A stretch of DNA of 10,664 bases from Holosporales bacterium (GTDB lineage Bacteria > Pseudomonadota > Alphaproteobacteria > Caedimonadales > UBA9215), in contig DOCA01000120.1 of assembly GCA_003503995.1 (NCBI GenBank), forward strand, positions 1-10,664, in the 5' to 3' direction. Of the stretch, positions 1 through 5,803 are shown in pieces (the stretch's first letter is position 1; each line of letters begins with the position of its first letter). The notes under the pieces are model-generated. The model ran no database searches. It saw only the letters and a list, made by a program, of their open reading frames with translations, and was not told the DNA's origin. The translations under genes were made by a program, and so were the position numbers.

Positions 1-333
1 TTGTACATCGGCAATAACCCTATGCCCAACAAAGGCCATGAGAACGGATTCGCCATAAGTGAAAAGCCCTTTCAAGAAAAAGACCAAAAAAATGAGCCCT
101 GTAATGGGGAGAAGCATTTCTTCTTTACGGCCCAAAAAGATATCATTAATAATGGGCTTCATGAGCTTGGCCGAGGCAGCCGTTGTGGCGGCGACTACAA
201 TCATACAGACAAACCCTAGGGCAATCTTAGAGCCATAAGGTTTTGCATAGTAGATCAATTTTTTGATCAACGCCCGTGTTGAAGCACTTTTGGCGACTTG
301 GATGATCGAGCGTTTTGCGCGCTTTTTAGCCAT
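1..333 (-). CDS. MsbA-like ABC transporter permease/ATPase (N-terminal fragment)
   Basis: This gene is cut by the left edge of the window; 111 N-terminal residues are visible. It begins with a short basic stretch (MAKKRAKRS), followed by an amphipathic region ending in YYAKPYGSK. A first membrane segment lies at about residues 36-56 and a second at about 74-100, with the loop MKPIINDIFLGRKEE between them. This matches the start of type 1 ABC exporter membrane domains, and the loop resembles MsbA-type proteins of alphaproteobacteria, which flip lipid A or related lipids across the inner membrane. The nucleotide-binding domain lies outside the window, so the substrate is uncertain and the MsbA assignment is inferred from these residues only. 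The ATG at 333 has an AAAAGG-type ribosome site upstream; the ATG at 340 is in another frame and closes at once. The gene starts 28 bp after hemW on the same strand and is probably the distal gene of the rph operon. Confidence 0.72.
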   Translation of the reverse strand, partial: MAKKRAKRSIIQVAKSASTRALIKKLIYYAKPYGSKIALGFVCMIVVAATTAASAKLMKPIINDIFLGRKEEMLLPITGLIFLVFFLKGLFTYGESVLMAFVGHRVIADVQ

Positions 334-361
334 GGGGCATACCTTTTAATAATGACCTCAA

Positions 362-1573
362 TTATACACTTCTTGAGGGGGATTTCAATGTTGTTACAAG
401 TTCTGACGTAATGGTATTAAGGCGTAATAATCCTGAAGGGGTGACATAAAAATGTGTGTCACTTTCATCAAGAAACCCAAGGCCTTTAAGGAAGGTTACC
501 TTTTTGGGATCCAAAATCATAGCTAAGGACGCACCATGTATCTGATGAAAGCTCTCTTTATGGATGCCAGTCTTTAAACGCAATCCCATGAGAAGATGTT
601 CAATTAACTGATCTTCCGCTGTTAAAACGTCTACAATTTCTTGGCCATGGCCGTGTTGTTTTATTTTTTCAAGCCATGTTTCAGGGGCTTTATAATTTTT
701 AATAGCGTACTTTTGATCCCCAAGGGAAACGCGGCCATGGGCACCAGGACCTATGCAAACATAATCACCATAGGTCCAATAGAGATTGTTATGGTGGCAT
801 TGATGTCCGTGCTGCGCGTAATTAGAAACCTCATAAGTTTCATAACCATGTTGGCCTACAATATCCCGTGTGAGTTCATATAATTCGGCAGATTTTTCTT
901 CGCTAGGCAGTTGAAAATCGCCTCGCTGATAACGGGTATGAAAGGCGGTTCCTGGTTCAATGATAAGTTGATAAAGAGAGAGGTGACCGCAAGCAAACGT
1001 AAGAGCTTCTTCCAATTCTTGTTGCCATTCTTTTGGGGTTTGATTGGGAAGAGTGTAAATAAGGTCAAAAGAAGAGCGTTCAAAGAGTGTCGAAGTAATT
1101 TCAATCGCGCGTTTAGCTTCCGTTGCATTATGTAAGCGCCCTAGGAAAGTAAGGGAGTCTTGCCGCAAAGATTGTATACCGACGGAAACACGGTTAATGC
1201 CTGCTGCTTTAAAATCTCGATACTTAGAGAGCTCAATAGAGTTGGGGTTTCCTTCAAGGGTCACCTCAAGATCAGAGTCTAAGGTCCAGTAATTGCCAAG
1301 GGCTTCGAGGAGTTTTTGTACTGTTTGGGCGGGCATTAAAGAAGGCGTTCCACCACCAAAAAACGCACTGGTGAGGTGTTGCCCTTTTGTTTGTTGTCCA
1401 ACATAAGAAAGCTCTTGTAAGAGAGCATCTTCCCAGGCTTGCTCATCAATGGATTGGCGCACATGGCTGTTGAAATCACAGTATGGGCATTTAGACTGGC
1501 AAAAGGGCCAGTGGATATAGAGTCCTATGCCCTTTTCGTTAGATTTGTCGAAGAAGGTTTCTTTTATGCTCAC
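362..1573 (-). CDS. hemW: Radical SAM haem chaperone HemW (oxygen-independent coproporphyrinogen oxidase-like)
   Basis: A 403-residue radical-SAM protein. The cluster-binding motif C-x3-C-x2-C is Cys25, Cys29 and Cys32 (CQSKCPYC), followed by DFNSH. HemW has Phe at this point, whereas the true oxidase HemN has a fourth cysteine. GGGTPS at 73-78 is the SAM-binding glycine motif. The later HNNLYW and GPGAHG motifs are typical of the HemW branch. Family members bind haem and are thought to insert it into respiratory enzymes rather than oxidise coproporphyrinogen; that role is family knowledge. The start is GTG, and its first bases form GTGA with the rdgB stop, which indicates translational coupling. 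No ATG suits the N-terminus. The length is close to the usual 380-400. Databases often mislabel this family as coproporphyrinogen III oxidase. Confidence 0.93.
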   Translation of the reverse strand: MSIKETFFDKSNEKGIGLYIHWPFCQSKCPYCDFNSHVRQSIDEQAWEDALLQELSYVGQQTKGQHLTSAFFGGGTPSLMPAQTVQKLLEALGNYWTLDSDLEVTLEGNPNSIELSKYRDFKAAGINRVSVGIQSLRQDSLTFLGRLHNATEAKRAIEITSTLFERSSFDLIYTLPNQTPKEWQQELEEALTFACGHLSLYQLIIEPGTAFHTRYQRGDFQLPSEEKSAELYELTRDIVGQHGYETYEVSNYAQHGHQCHHNNLYWTYGDYVCIGPGAHGRVSLGDQKYAIKNYKAPETWLEKIKQHGHGQEIVDVLTAEDQLIEHLLMGLRLKTGIHKESFHQIHGASLAMILDPKKVTFLKGLGFLDESDTHFYVTPSGLLRLNTITSELVTTLKSPSRSV

Positions 1574-2190
1574 TTAAAACAACTTTCAAAAAGCTTGTTT
1601 AGGGCGAGGGCTCGGTGAGAATGTGTCTTTTTATAAGCCATCTCTTCACTTGATGTTTTTGTTCGGCCGTGGGGTTGGAAAATAGGATCAACACCAAATC
1701 CAGCGTCACTCCCTTTTGCGTAACGCGCCGGAAACACAAGGTCACCGCTCCAAACGCCCTCAAAGGTTTCCGCATGACCATCGGGCCACGCAAGAGCCAG
1801 CGTGCAATGCATGCTAGCGGACTTTTTGTCATTTTTTAACAGCATCTCAAGGTGTTTGAAGGTTTTCTTCTCGCCACCAAGGCCATCAATAAAGCGCTTG
1901 CTATAGACCCCTGGTTTTTGATCAAGGGCGTCAATGCAAAAACCCGAGTCATCGGCCAAGGCAGGGATTCTAAAAAACTTTGAATAGTAGTGAGCTTTTA
2001 AAAGGGCGTTCTCCAGAAATGTTTCTCCCGTTTCCTCGGGATCATCAAGATTGGTGTTTTGCAAAGAAATCACCTGGATATTGAGGGGTTTTAAGAGGGT
2101 TTCAAACTCTTTGATTTTTCCAGAGTTTTGGGTGCCAATAAGGAGTTTTTGTTCTGAAAATTTACGATGTTTTTTAAGGGTATCTATCAT
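1570..2190 (-). CDS. rdgB: Non-canonical purine NTP pyrophosphatase (RdgB/HAM1 family)
   Basis: A 206-residue member of the Ham1/RdgB family, which hydrolyses ITP, dITP and XTP to monophosphates in the cytoplasm and so keeps deaminated purines out of nucleic acids. The conserved blocks occur in order: TQNSGKIKEF (20-29, triphosphate-binding loop), ETGETFLENA (53-62), LADDSG (78-83, metal and catalytic aspartates), GVYSKRF (94-100), GFGVDPIF (164-171) and SHRA (191-194). Bacterial members usually have Tyr where this one has Val in GFGxDPIF; the Asp is kept. The N-terminus is about ten residues longer than many homologues before the first strand. The start ATG at 2190 lies 4 bp after the rph stop, and the TGA stop overlaps the hemW GTG. 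The gene sits in the middle of the rph-rdgB-hemW run common in alphaproteobacteria. Confidence 0.95.
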   Translation of the reverse strand: MIDTLKKHRKFSEQKLLIGTQNSGKIKEFETLLKPLNIQVISLQNTNLDDPEETGETFLENALLKAHYYSKFFRIPALADDSGFCIDALDQKPGVYSKRFIDGLGGEKKTFKHLEMLLKNDKKSASMHCTLALAWPDGHAETFEGVWSGDLVFPARYAKGSDAGFGVDPIFQPHGRTKTSSEEMAYKKTHSHRALALNKLFESCFK

Positions 2191-2194
2191 GGGG

Positions 2195-2911
2195 TTATTT
2201 CTCCAAGGCTTCTTTTTGAGCGAGGACTAAAGTTTGAATGCCTTTTTTGGCTAGGTCCATCATGTCAGCGAAGTCTTTTTCACTGAAAGGGCCTTGTTCA
2301 GCCGTTCCTTGGATTTCAACGATGCCGCCTTTACCTGTGAGGACAAAATTTGTGTCTGCTTGGGCGTTAGAATCTTCGGGATAATCGAGATCTAAAATCG
2401 GTTGGCCATCGTAAAGGCCGCAGGAAATCGCCGCCACGTGATCTGTTAAAGGGATTTCTTGAATCCCTCCATCGGCCTTTAATTTTTGAAACGCAAGGGA
2501 TAACGCCACAAATCCACCAGTAATAGAGGCTGTTCTTGTGCCGCCATCGGCTTGAAGAACATCACAATCTATGCGAATTTGGCGTTCTCCAAATTTTGAG
2601 AGATCTGTCACAGCTCTTAAAGAGCGACCAATAAGCCGCTGGATTTCTTGGGTGCGGCCTGTTTGTTTACCTTTGGCAGCCTCTCGTCCAACGCGGCTGT
2701 GGGTCGAGCAAGGCAGCATACCATATTCTGCAGTGACCCAGCCTTTTCCTGTATTTCGCAAGAAGGGCGGTGCTTTATCTTCAATAGTTGCTGTGCAAAT
2801 AACGTGCGTCCCACCCATGCGAATAAGGCAAGACCCGTGGGCATGCTTCATAAAACCGGTCTCAAGGGAGATATTACGGAGTTGGTCGGAGGCTCTTTTT
2901 GATGGGCGCAT
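2195..2911 (-). CDS. rph: Ribonuclease PH (tRNA 3'-end phosphorolytic exonuclease)
   Basis: A 238-residue RNase PH, the usual family length. It trims nucleotides from tRNA precursor 3' ends using phosphate and acts in the cytoplasm as a hexamer. Family landmarks are MRPSKRASDQLR at the N-terminus, RTQEIQRLIGRSLR (86-99), GGTRTASITG (123-132) and DLDYPEDS (174-181). Arg86 and the Gly124-Thr125-Arg126 stretch match the known phosphate-binding positions. GGIVEIQGTAEQGPF (195-209) is a further signature. The open frame extends 35 residues upstream to 3016, but the start at 2911 is preferred: it gives the canonical N-terminus, has an AAGGAA ribosome site 9 nt upstream, and the extension would cover most of the promoter region shared with grpE. 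It is the first gene of the minus-strand operon. Confidence 0.96.
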   Translation of the reverse strand: MRPSKRASDQLRNISLETGFMKHAHGSCLIRMGGTHVICTATIEDKAPPFLRNTGKGWVTAEYGMLPCSTHSRVGREAAKGKQTGRTQEIQRLIGRSLRAVTDLSKFGERQIRIDCDVLQADGGTRTASITGGFVALSLAFQKLKADGGIQEIPLTDHVAAISCGLYDGQPILDLDYPEDSNAQADTNFVLTGKGGIVEIQGTAEQGPFSEKDFADMMDLAKKGIQTLVLAQKEALEK

Positions 2912-2920
2912 TTTTATGAT

Positions 2921-2926
2921 TTCCTT
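2921..2926 (-). promoter_or_regulatory. Ribosome binding site of rph
   Basis: Read on the minus strand this is AAGGAA, placed 9 nt before the ATG at 2911. It decides between that start and the longer reading frame beginning at 3016. Confidence 0.7.
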
Positions 2927-2942
2927 AAGGTGGGGTAAATTC

Positions 2943-2959
2943 CTTCTGTTCTTCAGAAG
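2943..2959. repeat. Small inverted repeat in the divergent promoter region
   Basis: CTTCTG and CAGAAG form a perfect 6-bp inverted repeat around a 5-nt loop (TTCTT). It lies just upstream of the proposed grpE -35 hexamer and within the predicted 5' leader of rph. It could be an operator half-site pair or a small leader hairpin, but a repeat this short can also arise by chance. Confidence 0.35.
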
Positions 2960-3026
2960 TTTCTTTAAAAACGAAGGGCTATCGGTTATAAAGGGACTGT
3001 ATAGTATATTTAACAAGGGTGTAAAG

Positions 3027-3611
3027 ATGTCAGATGATGTTTTAAAGGAAGAAAAGGCTGAAAAACTTGTGGATCAAGATGAAGATCAGGTGAATTTAGC
3101 AGCCGTTGAGGAGATTGCTGCTCAAGCTAAGGCCGACGATGAAAGTGCCGATGAAGCTGCGGAACCTTCTTTGGAAGAACAATTAGCTGAGACTAAAGAT
3201 CAATTATTACGGTCGTTGGCTGAGGTTGAAAATATCAGAAAGCGCTCTCAACGAGAAAAGGAAGAAACGGCTCAGTATGCTGTGACCAGCTTTGCCCGAG
3301 ATCTTCTATCCGTTGCCGATAATTTAAACCGCGCTGTTGAAAGTTTGTCCTCTTCTGATCAAAAAGAGGCAAAAGGCCTTCTTGAAGGCGTTGAAATTAC
3401 GGGGAAAGAACTCTTAAAAGTTCTTGAAAAGCATAGAATTAAAAAAATTGAGGCTCTTGATCAGCCCTTTGACCCCAATTTTCATCAAGCTATGGTTGAA
3501 ATCCCTAGTGAGGATAAAGAGCCTGGAACGGTTATTCAAGAAATGCAAATTGGTTATACCATCGCGGGACGTTTATTGCGTCCAGCCCTTGTAGGTGTCG
3601 CAAAGAAATAG
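3027..3611 (+). CDS. grpE: Nucleotide exchange factor GrpE
   Basis: A 194-residue GrpE, the dimeric cochaperone that releases ADP from DnaK so the chaperone can cycle. Residues 1-47 are acidic and low in complexity, as expected for the disordered N-terminus. Residues 48 to about 85 form a charged heptad-like helix (LEEQLAETKDQLLRSLAEVEN) and continue into the helical bundle. The beta-wing that contacts DnaK is at about 140-192 and contains the family signature FDPNFHQA (148-155) and the GYTIAGRLLRPALV stretch. The frame is open back to 2571, but that extension is antisense to rph; the ATG at 3027 with AAGGG 7 nt upstream gives a normal GrpE. The DUF952 gene follows after 9 bp. hrcA, frequently found beside grpE, is not here. 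Confidence 0.96.
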   Translation: MSDDVLKEEKAEKLVDQDEDQVNLAAVEEIAAQAKADDESADEAAEPSLEEQLAETKDQLLRSLAEVENIRKRSQREKEETAQYAVTSFARDLLSVADNLNRAVESLSSSDQKEAKGLLEGVEITGKELLKVLEKHRIKKIEALDQPFDPNFHQAMVEIPSEDKEPGTVIQEMQIGYTIAGRLLRPALVGVAKK

Positions 3612-3620
3612 GGGGCTGAG

Positions 3621-3980
3621 ATGTTGTTAACGGCGCTCTTTATTTATAAAATTTGTACAGTTGCTGAATGGGAAACATTCCAAAATTCAGGGTCTTTTGC
3701 AGGCAATACCCTTGATCAAGAAACAGGGTATTTGCATCTGAGTCTTCCAAGGCAACTGCCGCGCATTGTAGAAAAATATTTTGGATCTCAGGATGGAATT
3801 GTTTTTCTGAAAATTTCCCTTGAAAAAGTGAAGGAGAACCTTAAATGGGAACCCAATTCTAAAGGAGACCTTTTCCCACATTTTTATGGCATTTTAGAAA
3901 GAGATCACGTTGAAGAGGTGTTTGAAACACTTGAAGAGGTGTTGGCTCAAGATCCCATGGAGGCTTTTGAAAAAGATTAG
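3621..3980 (+). CDS. DUF952 family protein
   Basis: A 119-residue cytoplasmic protein with no signal peptide or membrane segment. It carries the DUF952 landmarks: IYKI at 8-11, GYLHLS at 36-41 (the family has G[FY][IL]H[FL]S) and LKWEP followed by GDLFPHFYG at 74-90. The biochemical role of DUF952 is not established; the fold has been related to ADP-ribosyltransferase-like proteins, and that link is weak recollection. The gene starts 9 bp after grpE with a GGGGG-containing ribosome site, so it is probably cotranscribed with grpE. The acidic tail after residue 92 (repeated EEV) is less conserved. Its TAG stop overlaps the stop of the convergent RTX gene by 4 bp, and I see no terminator hairpin between them. 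Confidence 0.85.
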   Translation: MLLTALFIYKICTVAEWETFQNSGSFAGNTLDQETGYLHLSLPRQLPRIVEKYFGSQDGIVFLKISLEKVKENLKWEPNSKGDLFPHFYGILERDHVEEVFETLEEVLAQDPMEAFEKD

Positions 3981-5542
3981 GGCATGACAACGGTGATATC
4001 GGTATCTACATGGATGGTGGTGTCGTTGTTGGTATAGATATTATAGTCCTGCCCATCAATATTTGTCGTGCCACTATCAACAAATGTTTCCTCGAAAGTT
4101 ATCTGAGACGTATTATCACCATCTACTTGCATCGTATATCCTTGACCATTCACATTGTTGATAAAGGTACTATCAATGGTGAGGGTGGTATTTTCAAGGT
4201 CTAAGACTTCAACGTTATCTAAGATGCTATCCAGGGTTGAGAAATCAAAGTCATTGCTGGTAATCTTAACGACGTCTAAGCCTGAGTCGCCATCAATAGA
4301 GGTGTCGTTGACATCAAATATAAAAGTATCGTTTCCAGAGCCACCTGCAAGGCGATCAGCGCCAGCGCCTCCATCTAGGGAATCATCTCCTTGCCCACCA
4401 TAAAGAGAGTCGTTGCCAACGTCGCCATAGAGGCTGTCATTGCCATCGCTTGACCATAGTGTATCATTTCCCTCTCCGCCTTTTAAGGTAATATCACCAA
4501 GAGAGTATTGGTTAGAGGTTAAATCAATAATGTCATCACCGCCTCCAGCATTAATTTCTTCAATATCAGAAAGGCGAGCTTGAGAGCTGCCGTTATAAAA
4601 AGAAGAGAATGAATTATCTAAGAAGAATGCTTCTCCAGCATCACTCATTTGGATTGTGTCATAGCCGTCTCCTCCTTCAAAAACATCGTAGGAGGCAGTT
4701 TTTCCGTTTAAGGAAATGCTTTGACCAGTTTCTACGTTGTAGGCAGACCACCCTCCAGTCCATGTGGCATCGGCAGAGGTGTGCAACGTATCATTTCCAG
4801 CACCACCAGCAAGAAGATCAGCACCGATTCCGCCATCAAGAGTGTCATCGCCGTCACTTCCGTAAAGGGTATCTTTACCACTCCCGCCACCTAGAATATC
4901 ATTGCCTTCCTCCCCATAAAGGGTATCTTTACCATTTCCACCGTCAAGAGTGTCATCGCCGTCACCTCCATAAAGGGTATCTATACCATTTCCACCATAA
5001 AGAGTGTCATCGCCATCACCCCCATAAAGAGTATCATTACCATTCCCACCATAAAGAGATAGACCTACAGGTTGCTCATCGATTTCAAGTATTGGGAGAG
5101 TAAATTGTAGAGCATTAATTGTGAGGTCTTGATAATTAATTTCCTGATCACCTAGAGAAAAACCTAGAAGAATGTCTCCATTGCTAAGCTCAGAATGTTG
5201 AAAACCCACTAGGCCCTCAAGATTACCTTGAATACTGAACAAACTGCTTATTTCGTCAAGGGAAAAAGGTTTTAAATGTTCAGTACTAATAGCTGTATTA
5301 ATAGCTGTATTTTCTTCTTGAAAAGTGAAATTAACTTCAGACGAGTCAGATTCTTGAAAAAAAACAGGAAGTATTGTTCCTTCCAGATTTTCATCCATTT
5401 GGATCAAAGTATTATTCGAGTAAAATGATGTGCCCTCAACACCATTAGAAAAAGGCATGCTCAAGGGGTAGGTGAAAATGTTTGAAATATCATTTGGTTG
5501 CCTTGAAGATAAATCTATATTATTTTTTTCTATTTTTGACAT
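3977..5542 (-). CDS. RTX (haemolysin-type calcium-binding repeat) protein, probable type I secretion substrate
   Basis: A 521-residue acidic protein without an N-terminal signal peptide and without cysteine. Residues 1-160 match no domain I recognise. Residues 163-252 are ten consecutive nonapeptides of the form LYGGxGxDT. Residues 253-352 are a linker with isolated repeats at about 288-296 and 332-340. Residues 353-406 are six more nonapeptides. In known RTX proteins such repeats fold into calcium-bound parallel beta-rolls after export. Residues 407-521 resemble the common C-terminus of alphaproteobacterial RTX proteins, with VEVLDLENTTLTI, GQDYNIYT and a final VDTDITVVMP, and probably hold the uncleaved type I secretion signal. 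Function cannot be told: no lipase, protease or pore-forming region is evident. The start ATG has AAGGT 8 nt upstream. Secretion genes are not adjacent. Gene content and the convergent overlap with DUF952 suggest an accessory insertion among housekeeping genes. Confidence 0.9.
   Translation of the reverse strand: MSKIEKNNIDLSSRQPNDISNIFTYPLSMPFSNGVEGTSFYSNNTLIQMDENLEGTILPVFFQESDSSEVNFTFQEENTAINTAISTEHLKPFSLDEISSLFSIQGNLEGLVGFQHSELSNGDILLGFSLGDQEINYQDLTINALQFTLPILEIDEQPVGLSLYGGNGNDTLYGGDGDDTLYGGNGIDTLYGGDGDDTLDGGNGKDTLYGEEGNDILGGGSGKDTLYGSDGDDTLDGGIGADLLAGGAGNDTLHTSADATWTGGWSAYNVETGQSISLNGKTASYDVFEGGDGYDTIQMSDAGEAFFLDNSFSSFYNGSSQARLSDIEEINAGGGDDIIDLTSNQYSLGDITLKGGEGNDTLWSSDGNDSLYGDVGNDSLYGGQGDDSLDGGAGADRLAGGSGNDTFIFDVNDTSIDGDSGLDVVKITSNDFDFSTLDSILDNVEVLDLENTTLTIDSTFINNVNGQGYTMQVDGDNTSQITFEETFVDSGTTNIDGQDYNIYTNNDTTIHVDTDITVVMP
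4325..4486 (-). repeat. RTX repeat block 2 (six 27-bp units)
   Basis: Six back-to-back 27-bp units encode residues 353-406 (LKGGEGNDT through LAGGSGNDT). Two units are degenerate (LWSSDGNDS and LYGDVGNDS lack the glycine pair), which may weaken calcium binding there. The unit reading LAGGSGNDT, followed by F, closes the block and leads into the C-terminal secretion region. Confidence 0.9.
4787..5056 (-). repeat. RTX repeat block 1 (ten 27-bp units, 54-bp higher-order period)
   Basis: Ten 27-bp units encode residues 163-252. The first six alternate between an Asn-type unit (GGNGxDT) and an Asp-type unit (GGDGDDT), giving an 18-residue, 54-bp higher-order period. Near-identical DNA recurs at that spacing: a 22-bp match starts at 4836 and again at 4944 (108 bp apart), with a related copy 54 bp further on. 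Such nucleotide identity points to fairly recent expansion by slippage or unequal recombination. Confidence 0.88.
5288..5311 (-). repeat. 12-bp perfect tandem duplication inside the RTX gene
   Basis: The 12-bp unit AATAGCTGTATT (plus strand) occurs twice without a gap. It encodes NTAI-NTAI, residues 78-85 of the RTX protein. It keeps frame and looks like a small recent duplication in the non-repeat N-terminal region. Confidence 0.85.
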
Positions 5543-5700
5543 ATGTGTTTACCTTGATCATTTTAATTCTGTTTCTGAAATGATTAATTTAAGGTTAAGG
5601 CATTGGTTTTTTTTGAGGAGCAAGTCGTTTTAAAGCCCATTTTTTTCTATTCTTTTTCACCTTGCTTCAGATTGGGGGTATTTAGAAAATAACGAATACA

Positions 5701-5714
5701 AGTTAATTTTAACT
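5701..5714. repeat. Inverted repeat AGTTAA-TT-TTAACT upstream of ileS
   Basis: Perfect 6-bp arms separated by 2 bp. The shape is that of a dimeric repressor site, but the sequence is all AT-rich and no binding protein can be named. Confidence 0.4.
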
Positions 5715-5748
5715 AAAAGAAGGGAGAGGCAGGCGCTTTTAGCTTTGC

Positions 5749-5772
5749 TTTTTAGCTAGGATGAGCTAAAAA
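5749..5772. repeat. 9-bp inverted repeat (TTTTTAGCT/AGCTAAAAA) upstream of ileS
   Basis: Perfect 9-bp arms flank a 6-nt loop AGGATG, 31 bp before the ileS start. Its left arm also repeats in direct orientation at 5735-5744, giving three copies of an AGCTAAAA-like word. It is not an intrinsic terminator, because T residues precede and A residues follow the stem on both strands. It may be an operator or an ileS leader hairpin. Confidence 0.55.
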
Positions 5773-5803
5773 ACAGAAGGTATTAATTCTGAAAGCATAG
5801 GTC

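Larger units (their letters stand above)
2912..3026. promoter_or_regulatory. Divergent rph/grpE promoter region
   Basis: This 115-bp space separates two genes that read away from each other, so promoters for both should lie here. For grpE, a plausible housekeeping pair is TTTAAA at 2964-2969 and TATAAA at 2987-2992 with a 17-bp spacer, which would give a leader of about 28 nt. For rph, a TATACT hexamer (3003-3008 on the minus strand) is a possible -10, but the best -35 (CTGACA, 3028-3033) gives a long 19-bp spacer. I see no CIRCE inverted repeat and no convincing heat-shock sigma-32 pair (CTTGAAA with CCCAT) in front of grpE. The grpE ribosome site is AAGGG at 3015-3019. Confidence 0.5.
5543..5803. 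promoter_or_regulatory. Divergent RTX/ileS intergenic region
   Basis: These 261 bp hold no credible gene. They must contain the promoters for the RTX gene (leftward) and the ileS operon (rightward). The DNA is AT-rich with several T-tracts (about 5606-5613 and 5640-5646). Next to the RTX gene, AAGGT (minus strand, 5551-5555) is its ribosome site. Near ileS there are two inverted repeats (5701-5714 and 5749-5772) and a direct repeat GCTTTTAGCT/GCTTTTTAGCT (5735-5744, 5747-5757). I could not assign a promoter with good hexamers and spacing on either strand. The best rightward pair, TTGCTT at 5662 and TAGAAA at 5683, has a short 15-bp spacer. Confidence 0.5.

Noticed and set aside
1..219. 72-residue plus-strand reading frame at the left edge
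   Set aside because: It is antisense to the MsbA-like exporter, whose minus-strand translation gives membrane segments and a family-like sequence.
2912..3016. 35-residue N-terminal extension of RNase PH
   Set aside because: RNase PH begins at MRPS; the AAGGAA site before 2911 supports the shorter form.
2571..3026. N-terminal extension of the grpE reading frame
   Set aside because: It is antisense to rph and crosses the promoter region; the ATG at 3027 has a good ribosome site and a normal GrpE N-terminus.
4787..5056. Regular 27-bp repeats that could suggest a CRISPR or minisatellite
   Set aside because: Units are contiguous with no unique spacers and encode in-frame LYGGxGxDT nonapeptides, so they are RTX coding repeats.
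4609..5103. 164-residue plus-strand reading frame rich in His, Arg and Tyr
   Set aside because: It lies antisense to the RTX repeats; its odd composition is simply the reverse complement of GGxGxD codons. It has no ribosome site or family match.
5761..5769. Two-codon frame ATG-AGC-TAA in the hairpin loop before ileS, possibly a leader peptide
   Set aside because: Too short to distinguish from chance, with only TAGG directly before it and no isoleucine codons.
5749..5772. Possible intrinsic terminator upstream of ileS
   Set aside because: The stem is T-rich on its 5' arm and A-rich on its 3' arm on both strands, with no T-tract after it.
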